A stretch of 64,000 bases of DNA from a virus. Position 1 is the first letter of the stretch. Each line of letters opens with the position of its first letter. The stretch lies in IMG/VR virus record IMGVR_UViG_3300028581_000026, positions 22,554 through 86,553 of that record; one strand, written 5' to 3'. Shown here piece by piece: positions 17,064 to 24,399 of the stretch. The notes under the pieces were generated by a model. It was not told where the DNA came from. It did not search any database and saw only the letters and a program-made list of their open reading frames with translations. Both the position numbers and the translations under genes were made by a program.

Positions 17064-17215
17064 ATTGTTAGTTTCTTTGGTTTTTGTGGTAAAATATCTT
17101 CTTTTTTATATTTTTTGATTTCCTTGATTGTTTCAAGTTTTTGGAGGTTGGTTTGATTTTCACCTTTTTTAATCTCACTAAACAGCCACTCTATCTGTGT
17201 TGATTTGTTCTTCAT
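17030..17215 (-). CDS. hypothetical basic protein (61 aa)
   Basis: Lys-rich and helical, ending KKLTIWQRIKKVLMG. Not recognised. It overlaps genes on both sides (38 nt with the 146-aa gene), typical of this packed minus-strand run. Confidence 0.5.
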   Translation of the reverse strand: MKNKSTQIEWLFSEIKKGENQTNLQKLETIKEIKKYKKEDILPQKPKKLTIWQRIKKVLMG

Positions 17216-17618
17216 CGTCTTCCAATTTTAATTTTTGTTTGGGATCAATTATTTCATTAATTTGAAAATTCAAACCCTTTAATTTATCTAAATTTTGTTT
17301 CTCAAATATCCGTTTAAGTTCATTAACTTTGTCTTCAAACAATTTGTCCTTTTCTTCCCTTTCCTTATTGTACTTGATGATACTACAAATGTTTTGATAT
17401 ACCCGTTCTATTTCAGTTTCATTAAATTCACTTACATATGAAAATAATCTTTCATTTGGTACTGTACTTTGTTGTTCCATGATTTTGGTTTCATCAACAT
17501 ATTTCTTGGGTATTTTCCAAGTATTAGGAAAACTGATATCAAAAGACAAATACGTTTCAATCTTTCTTACAGATTGTATATATGGAAATAGTGTTGAAAA
17601 TTCTTTATATAAACTCAT
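17178..17618 (-). CDS. hypothetical protein with coiled coil (146 aa)
   Basis: The N-terminal half is globular (SFPNTWKIPKKYVDETKI) and the C-terminal half is a charged helix (NKEREEKDKLFEDKVNELKR). It resembles phage proteins of unknown function with an N-terminal beta domain and a coiled-coil tail. It overlaps the next gene upstream by 4 nt. Confidence 0.65.
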   Translation of the reverse strand: MSLYKEFSTLFPYIQSVRKIETYLSFDISFPNTWKIPKKYVDETKIMEQQSTVPNERLFSYVSEFNETEIERVYQNICSIIKYNKEREEKDKLFEDKVNELKRIFEKQNLDKLKGLNFQINEIIDPKQKLKLEDDEEQINTDRVAV

Positions 17619-17803
17619 ATTCTAATTAAGTATGTTATTATGTATGATATTGTCATCCCTAACAATATTAGCTCTCTACTATTAAAAATTAACCTTCGAG
17701 GGGGATTTGAAAAGAGAGAGCTAACAAATGTAATGCAAGTCCTTGTTAGGACAAGAATTGAAAAAATAAACACGAATAAAAATAAACTATCTAAACTAAG
17801 CAT
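17615..17803 (-). CDS. small two-pass membrane protein (62 aa)
   Basis: Two hydrophobic segments (SLFLFVFIFSILVLTRTCI and LILLGMTISYIITYLI) separated by a basic loop. Its ATG overlaps the stop of the H1-like gene (ATGCTTAG), so the two are coupled. It could be holin-like in size and topology, but nothing confirms that. Confidence 0.55.
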   Translation of the reverse strand: MLSLDSLFLFVFIFSILVLTRTCITFVSSLFSNPPRRLIFNSRELILLGMTISYIITYLIRI

Positions 17804-17975
17804 CGGTTTTTTTTCTTTCTTCTAAAATTTCAGTTCTAAGTGTTTGTAGTTGAATTTTAATATCTTGTGCTAATTTTCTCGCTCTAGTTCCAGCACTGTT
17901 ATTACCCTTAAAGAATTTTGTTGTATCTGTTGTCAATTCTTCAACTAATGTTTTGATTTTTTCTAATGTTTCCAT
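17796..17975 (-). CDS. histone H1-like (Hc1-type) protein
   Basis: The 59-aa protein METLEKIKTLVEELTTDTTK...NSAGTRARKLAQDIKI carries the AGTRARK signature and length of the Bacteroidetes/Chlamydiae Hc1 family, small basic chromatin-like proteins. It would bind DNA or a host regulator; in a phage it could condense the genome or modulate the host nucleoid. It is coupled by an 8-nt overlap to the membrane-protein gene downstream. Also an indicator of a Bacteroidetes host. Confidence 0.82.
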   Translation of the reverse strand: METLEKIKTLVEELTTDTTKFFKGNNSAGTRARKLAQDIKIQLQTLRTEILEERKKTDA

Positions 17976-18029
17976 TGTTTTTTTTTATTTAATTTTAGAT
18001 TTATTTTATTTAATTGTAAATAGAAAAAG

Positions 18030-18497
18030 TTAAATAGACATATTCTTATCAAGGTTTTTATATATAACTGAAATCAAATCTAAATCAGATTTTGAAAATG
18101 ATGTCTTAGTATTAAACAATTGCATTAAGAAAGTTTTAACACTACTTTTAACCTTTTCCTCCTTTTGGTTATAGTACACATCCATAAAAAAACTTTTGAA
18201 ATAATCAAAATGTTCCCCCTTCTTTTTAAAAACAAGTCCTTCTTTCTTAAAGTTTTCAATTGTCTTGTTAAAACACCATTCAAAATGGTTTAAATTATCT
18301 TCATTGGTTAATTTTATCTTAGTTTCATTACTATCTGTTGTATTACCCAAATAGGTCTCACATATAATCATATGTAATGAAAGACTAAAGTCAGAATATA
18401 ATTCCAATTTCTCTGGGATTATATTATTGACTCTAAACCAAACATCAACATCATCGGAGGGTAAGGGTTTTGATAAATAATTAAAAAAATTCTCCAT
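18030..18497 (-). CDS. hypothetical protein (155 aa)
   Basis: Not recognised. A helical protein (ELYSDFSLSLHMIICETYLG; NHFEWCFNKTIENFKKEG) ending in a second helical domain. The ATG lies inside an 11-bp hairpin with a following T-run (see 18490-18517), which probably limits its translation or transcription. Confidence 0.65.
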   Translation of the reverse strand: MENFFNYLSKPLPSDDVDVWFRVNNIIPEKLELYSDFSLSLHMIICETYLGNTTDSNETKIKLTNEDNLNHFEWCFNKTIENFKKEGLVFKKKGEHFDYFKSFFMDVYYNQKEEKVKSSVKTFLMQLFNTKTSFSKSDLDLISVIYKNLDKNMSI

Positions 18498-18517
18498 AAG
18501 GATTAGCTTATGGAGAA
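18490..18517 (-). promoter_or_regulatory. start-codon hairpin / terminator-like element
   Basis: Sense: TTCTCCATAAG, loop CTAATC, CTTATGGAGAA, then TTTTTTT. The perfect 11-bp stem buries the ATG of the 155-aa gene in its 3' arm, and the T-run after it would make it an intrinsic terminator. Confidence 0.7.
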
Positions 18518-18545
18518 ATTATAATGTATATTTAACAAATGTATA

Positions 18546-19919
18546 TTATTGAGTTTTTCTATTATATGAAAATAAATTTTTTATTCGGTCAAATTCTTCA
18601 TTTAAGATATTGATTCTTTTCTCATCAATAGTTTCCATTTTTAAATTCAACTTTCCAACTTCCTCAAATTTTTCATCAAATACTGGTTGTGATACGCGTT
18701 TGTAAGATTGGTCTTTTAGTTTCTTTAGAGTATTCTTTTTTCTCATCTTATTGAATCTTTCATTGGCATCAGATTCTAAGGCGTTTCCACCAGGTGCATT
18801 TCCAGTTGTTGAGTCTCCTTTAAAGTATTTATCCATACGTTTTTCATTAAACTCAATTCCGTCAGAAACTGGGAAATTTTGTCCTCCAATTTCATAATTA
18901 AAGTCTTCCAACTCATCTGTCATCTCATAAGCTTTTTTACTCATTTCTCCCAATTCGCCATTCCCAACTGGAAACTTTTTAGGGTTCATTTCATATTTTC
19001 CTTTTGATCCGTCTTTAAGATAATCTTTCATCTTTTTACCCAAAGATGTCATATAGTCTTTGTTTTCTTTTCCAGATTCTCTATGAGCTTTTTCATATGT
19101 TACCATACCTCTAGGTTTTTCCAATGATTTCATTTTTGTCTTTTGTTCATTAACAATATTTTCAATTAAATCAACCATATCATCCTCACTTAATCTGATG
19201 ATATCTCCACGACTATCTTTAATACGATATTCAATAGATTCTTTTAGTTTAACACCACGTCCTTTTAAAATGTCCTTTCTTGTTACTTTACCATCACCAG
19301 TTAAATCGGGGAATTTCTTACCTTCTTTGGTCTCTTCACGATGTTTGCCTTTACGAAGAAGTTTGAAATCCTCTGAGTCAAGTTTTCCATTTTTGTTCTT
19401 GTCCAAATTTCTTTGATTACCTTTAAGTTGTCTACTTTCAACATAATCAAATTTGTTTTTACGATTTAAGTCATGTGATCTCTCGTTTAATTTACTATAA
19501 CCACACTCATTACATTCACCTTCATTCATTTTACCAACACCACATTGTTCGCATAATCTTCCTTCAGTAACTAAATCATCGTTACCACCTTCAGGGTCTA
19601 AGAAATACTCGCCATTGTCGTCATCATCTTCAATTTTGCCCAATAAATCTTTTAACATATTTTCAAATTCACGTTTTCGTGTTATACCTCCAATGTCGCC
19701 ATCTTTAAGGTCATCAAATTTTTTACCTGATTTAAATTTACGCAATCTAGTTCCTTTTGGTAAAAAAGGAGTGTTGTCCCCCATGCCTTTCTCGTCTCCA
19801 AAAGCTTCTTCAATTTCCATTTCTTTTATTTTACCATACAACATATCAGCCTTGTCTTTCAAGGTTTCATTAAGGTTATGTCTAATAGCTTTTTTTAAGT
19901 ATTTGTCTGAGTATTTCAT
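18546..19919 (-). CDS. head-cargo-like protein with zinc ribbon, EF-hand loops and internal tag copy
   Basis: Starts MKYSDKYLKKAIRHNLNE/T, a basic segment ending in L-N-E. Then comes an acidic part with a zinc-ribbon-like CEQCG...CNECG pair (about 120-140), two EF-hand-type loops (DKNKNGKLDSEDF and DLTGDGKVTRKDIL) and, near residue 245, a second copy of the tag motif (IIRLSEDDMVDLIENIVNEQ). The rest is Lys/Glu-rich. TATTTATA is 13 nt upstream. It resembles multi-domain internal head or scaffold proteins of large T4-like phages; exact role unknown. Confidence 0.7.
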   Translation of the reverse strand: MKYSDKYLKKAIRHNLNETLKDKADMLYGKIKEMEIEEAFGDEKGMGDNTPFLPKGTRLRKFKSGKKFDDLKDGDIGGITRKREFENMLKDLLGKIEDDDDNGEYFLDPEGGNDDLVTEGRLCEQCGVGKMNEGECNECGYSKLNERSHDLNRKNKFDYVESRQLKGNQRNLDKNKNGKLDSEDFKLLRKGKHREETKEGKKFPDLTGDGKVTRKDILKGRGVKLKESIEYRIKDSRGDIIRLSEDDMVDLIENIVNEQKTKMKSLEKPRGMVTYEKAHRESGKENKDYMTSLGKKMKDYLKDGSKGKYEMNPKKFPVGNGELGEMSKKAYEMTDELEDFNYEIGGQNFPVSDGIEFNEKRMDKYFKGDSTTGNAPGGNALESDANERFNKMRKKNTLKKLKDQSYKRVSQPVFDEKFEEVGKLNLKMETIDEKRINILNEEFDRIKNLFSYNRKTQ

Positions 19920-19932
19920 TGTTTGTTTTTAT

Positions 19933-19940
19933 TATAAATA
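19933..19940 (-). promoter_or_regulatory. late-promoter-like TATTTATA
   Basis: Exact TATTTATA (sense) followed by ATAAAAA, 13 nt before the ATG at 19919. Confidence 0.5.
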
Positions 19941-19943
19941 TGT

Positions 19944-20660
19944 TCATTTTATGTTTGAGTAATGATTGATTATCATTTTCTTAATCATTTGTTCACTAAG
20001 ATTATATTTTTTACTTAATTCAGAAATCGTTCTTTTTATCATTTCTTCATTAGTAAACTTTAATGCTTTGATATCCCCTTGGTTACAATATGGAAATTTT
20101 TTACATTTCTTTTTTACGGTTACGAATTTACCACCAGGTATTTGAGTTTTACTCTTGCCTCTCCAATCTTTTTTACTTGTTGACTTAGCCCAAGCCGCTG
20201 GAGTCACATAAGAACCTGAAGACGCAACTCCAGTTGCTTCCTTGAATTCACCTTTATCTGATTTTCCTTGACAATGTGCTTTTTGACTGAAACCTTTTGG
20301 ATTGTCACAGTCAATAGAATCTTTATATTTTTGACTCCATTTTTCTGTCATATCTTTTTTATTAGTTGTAAATAGCGGGACGGAATATCCACCGGCACTA
20401 CCTGACCCAGTAACTTCTTTAGTCTCTGATTTTCCCATTGAATATAATTTACCAATAGGTTTGTCCATTTTTGGTGTTTTTTGGGACAGATTATTAACTA
20501 TATCCCCTTTTTTAATCTTTTTCTTGATTATTGTGTTTTCTGTTTGTTCTAGTTTACTCATAATATCACTAGTTGATTTAAATAATTCTCCTTGGTCTTC
20601 CCCTCCACTTGATGTGGCAAGATTTCCAATTTTATTCGCCAAGTTTTTAGTTAAACTCAT
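19944..20660 (-). CDS. putative head-associated protein (238 aa)
   Basis: Basic and Gly/Ser/Lys-rich, with short conserved-looking blocks: GSGSAGGYSVPLF, NPKGFSQKAHCQGK, GSYVTPAAWAKSTSKKDWRG, KKFPYCNQGD. Blocks of the NPKGFSQ-AHC and TPAxWAKS kind recur in uncultured large-phage proteins next to head genes. The C-terminus (FTNEEMIKRTISELSKKYNL) is a helix resembling the tag motif. It lies 2 nt from the upstream 222-aa gene. Structural role inferred from context. Confidence 0.65.
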   Translation of the reverse strand: MSLTKNLANKIGNLATSSGGEDQGELFKSTSDIMSKLEQTENTIIKKKIKKGDIVNNLSQKTPKMDKPIGKLYSMGKSETKEVTGSGSAGGYSVPLFTTNKKDMTEKWSQKYKDSIDCDNPKGFSQKAHCQGKSDKGEFKEATGVASSGSYVTPAAWAKSTSKKDWRGKSKTQIPGGKFVTVKKKCKKFPYCNQGDIKALKFTNEEMIKRTISELSKKYNLSEQMIKKMIINHYSNIK

Positions 20661-20662
20661 AT

Positions 20663-21331
20663 TTATGGCATTTTAGTTAATTTTCTATTACCTAATACTT
20701 TGGACCATTTTGATTTGAACTTTTCATAATAAGTTTTTAGTTTTTGTATCATTTCCATAAAATCATCATCGGTATTAATCATTTCCCCTCTGATATATAT
20801 TCCATTTTCTTCACCTAATGAAAATATAAAATCAATTTCAAACTCAATTAATTTACCAGACCATTCAACTAAATTTGGATAAACATTTAATTGATTAAAC
20901 TCAGCTAAATCAGATACTTCAGTTACAAATTCATTCATTGTTTCTTGAAAAGCCACTTTTTCATCTGTAGTTATTTCAAGTTCTGATTGTTTTTTCCCAT
21001 GAAAGACTAAAATACCCCCAGATATTCTATATGCCTGTCTTTTATCTCTTGGTGATGATTTAGTTTCTTCATCATAAGACATATCCCTATCAGGTTGTCT
21101 CCTATCTCCCCCTCTATCAGATTGTCTTTGTCTACCAAAATCCATATCATCTTCAATTGCTGAAGCTACATTAATTTTTTTGGTTATATCACCAGAAGTT
21201 GGGACAACACCTTGTTCTAATATTAGGCTATATTTTTGTCTGATTTCATTCATTTCATAAATTGTATTACTACTAGACAACATATTTTGTGATGCTTTTA
21301 GTAATCTCTTTATTTCATCATGTTTGTTCAT
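20663..21331 (-). CDS. putative processed head protein (222 aa)
   Basis: Residues 1-45 are a helical leader (DEIKRLLKASQNMLSSSN, then EIRQKYSLILE/Q) ending in an I-L-E site of the prohead-protease type. An Arg/Asp/Gln-rich linker follows (DRGGDRRQPDRD) and then an alpha/beta domain (about 100-222). It overlaps the amidase-like gene by 4 nt. Likely a virion protein; no closer match seen. Confidence 0.65.
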   Translation of the reverse strand: MNKHDEIKRLLKASQNMLSSSNTIYEMNEIRQKYSLILEQGVVPTSGDITKKINVASAIEDDMDFGRQRQSDRGGDRRQPDRDMSYDEETKSSPRDKRQAYRISGGILVFHGKKQSELEITTDEKVAFQETMNEFVTEVSDLAEFNQLNVYPNLVEWSGKLIEFEIDFIFSLGEENGIYIRGEMINTDDDFMEMIQKLKTYYEKFKSKWSKVLGNRKLTKMP

Positions 21332-21918
21332 ATATCTATTATGTTTCTTAATTTATCAAAATCAAAAGAAGGGTTTACATCAGTATAATTCACATCAAAA
21401 TTACTCCTAGATACAATTCCCTTAAATATTTCAATTCCGTTTATTTTTGTATTGTGTCCTGTTATTTCTTTGGTTATTTTCATCTCATCCATTATTGTTT
21501 TGAGTAGATAACCCAAACTTTCAATTTGATTTGATGTATATTTATCCCAAAAAAAATAATCCCTCCACTTTCTCTCATAAGGAATACCCTTATAAATATC
21601 ACCAATCCAATTAACATAATAATTTTCCAATGGTTGTTTTTCTAACCACCCCAAATTTTCTAAACTTATTATGATTCCGTTTCTGTTTATATTGGGTTCA
21701 TTGAAATAATTGGTGTGTTCAATATTGTCCAGTAATTGCAATATATCCCCATTTTTCTTTATTACATAATTTGGAATTCTATCAAATTTTCCATTACATC
21801 TATATAACAAAGAAGCCAAATAATTCTCAACATTCCTTCCGGTGTGTGTGAGAATTATTTGGTTTTTCTTCTTTTGTTTACCTAATGGTTTAAAGTTTCC
21901 GTATTTAATTACCTCCAC
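21328..21918 (-). CDS. N-acetylmuramoyl-L-alanine amidase-like (amidase_2/PGRP) protein
   Basis: Follows the amidase_2 fold: IILTHTG (zinc-ligand-type His at 25), FDRIPNYVIKKNGDILQLL, INRNGIIISLENLG, and a late GHNTKINGIEIFKG-SRSNFD segment. The usual last zinc-binding DPGxxFxW is altered (VNPSFDFD), so catalysis is uncertain. At 196 aa it is a free-standing domain, suited to an endolysin or a virion-associated muralytic protein. It sits next to membrane-protein genes that could form a lysis cassette. Confidence 0.75.
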   Translation of the reverse strand: MEVIKYGNFKPLGKQKKKNQIILTHTGRNVENYLASLLYRCNGKFDRIPNYVIKKNGDILQLLDNIEHTNYFNEPNINRNGIIISLENLGWLEKQPLENYYVNWIGDIYKGIPYERKWRDYFFWDKYTSNQIESLGYLLKTIMDEMKITKEITGHNTKINGIEIFKGIVSRSNFDVNYTDVNPSFDFDKLRNIIDI

Positions 21919-21919
21919 T

Positions 21920-22669
21920 TTATTGTATTTTAGTATATGTTAATTTTCTTGGTTTTGGTTTCTCAATATATTGTGGTTTTGGTATGAATTGTATTGTTGG
22001 TAGTGTTGTTGTCTCAGTTATACTTTCAACTTCTTCAGCAATTATTTCCTCAACTTCTTGAGTCTCTTCAACTTTTGGTTCTTCTTGAATTGGTTCTTTT
22101 TTCTTTCTTCCCCTCTTTGTCTTTGGTTTTTCTTCTTGTTCCAATGTTGATTTCAAATCAAACAAAGATACTATTTCCAAATCCCTATCGTTCTCAATTA
22201 TTGGTTTGGGTTTTTCATATCTCACAAAGAAATGTAATGATGTTAATGATATGATTGGGAGTAATCCCCCACCTAGTATTGCCAACCATCTTTTATGTGA
22301 AATCACATCCGTTGGTTCTGTCCCAAATATCTCAAATATTGGGGACATAAGTTCAACCCAGGCTTTGAATAACTCACCATTTGCATCAATCTCCTTATAT
22401 GAATAGAATATATTTCCAATCATTTGAACGAATGTGACCAATCCGAACATAAACCATACCCCACCTTTAATCTTCTGTGTAGCGGCAATTAGAGCGGTAA
22501 TCGCACCTATTTCTATTGCCACCGATAGATAGATTGCCCAACTGAATGGATTGGTAATATCATACCAAGCAACAACGTGAGATATGGATATACCCGCCAC
22601 CAAAAAGATGGGGACTAAGAACATTGATCGGATGGGATTATCTTTAATCCATTTTAATAAGTTATTCAT
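21920..22669 (-). CDS. membrane protein with acidic/proline-rich tail (249 aa)
   Basis: Four hydrophobic segments in the first 170 residues (for example MFLVPIFLVAGISISHVVAW and WLAILGGGLLPIISLTSLHF) are followed by a cytoplasmic-type tail with KPKTKRGRKKK, a Glu/Val-rich stretch and Pro/Lys-rich end. Not recognised. Between the amidase-like gene and a small membrane-anchored coiled-coil gene (4-nt overlap), a role in lysis or envelope interaction is possible. Confidence 0.7.
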   Translation of the reverse strand: MNNLLKWIKDNPIRSMFLVPIFLVAGISISHVVAWYDITNPFSWAIYLSVAIEIGAITALIAATQKIKGGVWFMFGLVTFVQMIGNIFYSYKEIDANGELFKAWVELMSPIFEIFGTEPTDVISHKRWLAILGGGLLPIISLTSLHFFVRYEKPKPIIENDRDLEIVSLFDLKSTLEQEEKPKTKRGRKKKEPIQEEPKVEETQEVEEIIAEEVESITETTTLPTIQFIPKPQYIEKPKPRKLTYTKIQ

Positions 22670-22959
22670 TTATCTAAGGTCTTGAGTTCTTTATCTATTT
22701 CAGCTTGTCTATTCAAATCCATTATTTTTCTGTCAGTTGATTGTATCATTCTTTTCTCAACTTTCAATCCTTCAACTTTGATTTCTTTTTGTAGAGTTTT
22801 GGTCAAGATATCCAAACTTTTTTGGACTCCCTCAACTTGTTTTAACATTTTCTTTTCACTCATTTTTCTACTCATAGAAGTAGTACAAGTGGACACCATT
22901 AATAGAACGAATACTACGATTAGTCCGTGTTTCCCAATAAATTCAGTTATTGTTTTCAT
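22666..22959 (-). CDS. membrane-anchored coiled-coil protein (97 aa)
   Basis: One N-terminal transmembrane segment (LIVVFVLLMVSTCTTSM) is followed by a charged coiled coil (KKMLKQVEGVQKSLDILTK and on). This is the topology of an inner-membrane spanin, but no partner lipoprotein is seen. TATTTATA is 12 nt upstream, so it heads the late unit running into 249-aa, amidase and head genes. Confidence 0.65.
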   Translation of the reverse strand: MKTITEFIGKHGLIVVFVLLMVSTCTTSMSRKMSEKKMLKQVEGVQKSLDILTKTLQKEIKVEGLKVEKRMIQSTDRKIMDLNRQAEIDKELKTLDK

Positions 22960-22971
22960 ACTTTATTTTTT

Positions 22972-22979
22972 TATAAATA
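22972..22979 (-). promoter_or_regulatory. late-promoter-like TATTTATA
   Basis: Exact TATTTATA (sense) followed by AAAAAAATAAAG, 12 nt before the ATG at 22959. Confidence 0.5.
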
Positions 22980-22993
22980 TTAGTTAATTGTTA

Positions 22994-23794
22994 TTACATC
23001 CACTCAAATAAATCATTGGATAAGTTTCTCAACTTTCTCAAACTTTTTTCCTTTATCTGGCGCACCCTCTCTTTCGTCAAATTAAAGTCACCACCGATGT
23101 CTTCCAATGTTCTTGGTGCTCCTGTCAACCCAAAATAATCTTCCACTATAACTCGTTCTCGTTCATCCAAACAGGTCAATAGTCCCAGCAATTTGGTTCT
23201 AAGAATGTCTTTGGTGTTAAATGACTCATCCGGCATATCCGCCTCATCATTTTTGATAACATCAAATAAACTATCACCCTCTTCATTGATATCCATATCA
23301 AGGTTAATCATTGATGGTAATGACGCAAACTTACCTTCCAATTCACCACCCTTGTCTTCAATCTCCTTCTTGGCTCTATGTAAGTCTTGGACAACATTAA
23401 CTGGGAGACGAATGGTTCTTGCATTGTCATTCAAACTTTGAATAATTGATTGTTTAACCCACCACACAGCATAGGATATAAACCTCAAATCTTTATTCCA
23501 GTCAAAGTTCTTGATTGCTTTCATTAAACCATAATTACCTTCAGCAATTAGTTCATCCAAATCAAGTCCTTGATTTTGATATTGTTTGGCAACCGTAATT
23601 ACAAATCGTAAATTACCTTCCAATAGTTCTTTGTTAACATCCTCAATCTGTCTTGGTGTCAATTCACCAGACTTCATTAGGACGGATAGTTCTTTCTCCC
23701 TCTCAGGAGTCATAACTTTCTTCTTACGAATGTCCTTGAGGTAGGATTGGATCTCTTCTTGATTAATTGGAATACCTGAATTTTTCTCTTTCAT
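22994..23794 (-). CDS. sigma-70 family RNA polymerase sigma factor (RpoD-like)
   Basis: A 266-aa primary-type sigma factor. Region 1.2 (EIQSYLKDIRKKKVMTPERE) is at 14-33, region 2 including 2.3/2.4 (FDWNKDLRFISYAVWWVKQS) at about 61-121, region 3 (about 122-180), and region 4 with the helix-turn-helix (TLEDIGGDFNLTKERVRQIK) at 205-258. It lacks region 1.1, as do Bacteroidetes RpoD proteins. It should redirect host RNA polymerase to phage promoters, for example TATTTATA or the 50-nt blocks. It overlaps the upstream gene by 4 nt. Confidence 0.95.
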   Translation of the reverse strand: MKEKNSGIPINQEEIQSYLKDIRKKKVMTPEREKELSVLMKSGELTPRQIEDVNKELLEGNLRFVITVAKQYQNQGLDLDELIAEGNYGLMKAIKNFDWNKDLRFISYAVWWVKQSIIQSLNDNARTIRLPVNVVQDLHRAKKEIEDKGGELEGKFASLPSMINLDMDINEEGDSLFDVIKNDEADMPDESFNTKDILRTKLLGLLTCLDERERVIVEDYFGLTGAPRTLEDIGGDFNLTKERVRQIKEKSLRKLRNLSNDLFEWM

Positions 23795-24357
23795 TTTGAA
23801 TATTTTTTTAACAATTCTTTTTCTTCGTCAGTCAATGACTTCATACCACTAACATTAATCTTGTCCAAAAGTTCATCCAAGGTGGGAATATGTTTAACAA
23901 CTTCCTTTTTGTCATCACCGAATAAACGATTAAATCTATCACTAAAGTGTCTGCTACTAGGAGGTGGTCCCCATTCTCCTTTTGGTTTTTTTGGTACATC
24001 ATTGAATCCAAGGAATAAATCATCCCTAAGTTCATCTTGTTCATCTTCTGAATAATCATCATTTGTTGCACACAAATCCGTACCAAATAGATGTTGTTCA
24101 TTCTCTTTATTAAACCAATATGACATTTTGTCAGTTTGTGCTAATACAAAGGGGATTGATAAGTCACCCAAGATTGCATTAAAGAAATCTGTGGCCTGTT
24201 TGAAAGATGACCTGGTTTCAAATGTCATTAGGATGGTTTGTTCCCCATAAAAATATTTAACTTCTTTTGAGGTGAGGGTTTGGACTTCTTTTGCCAAAGA
24301 GATGACAAAATCTTCCTGTTTTTTGTGTGACACAAAAACTGTTAATAGATACTTCAT
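23791..24357 (-). CDS. hypothetical protein upstream of sigma gene (188 aa)
   Basis: Not recognised. A ferredoxin-like N-terminal half (KYLLTVFVSHKKQEDFVISL; TILMTFETRSSFKQATDFFN), then an acidic, Pro-containing linker (KKPKGEWGPPPSS), then a short helical end. Its stop overlaps the start of the sigma gene by 4 nt, so it may be a coupled partner or regulator of the sigma factor (inference). Confidence 0.65.
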   Translation of the reverse strand: MKYLLTVFVSHKKQEDFVISLAKEVQTLTSKEVKYFYGEQTILMTFETRSSFKQATDFFNAILGDLSIPFVLAQTDKMSYWFNKENEQHLFGTDLCATNDDYSEDEQDELRDDLFLGFNDVPKKPKGEWGPPPSSRHFSDRFNRLFGDDKKEVVKHIPTLDELLDKINVSGMKSLTDEEKELLKKYSK

Positions 24358-24399
24358 ATTGATGTGTTTTAAATTGTGGAATATAAAGGTAAGAAACTT

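Noticed and set aside
17640-17825. Plus-strand open frame of 61 codons
   Set aside because: Antisense to the two-pass membrane protein and H1-like genes, both better supported.
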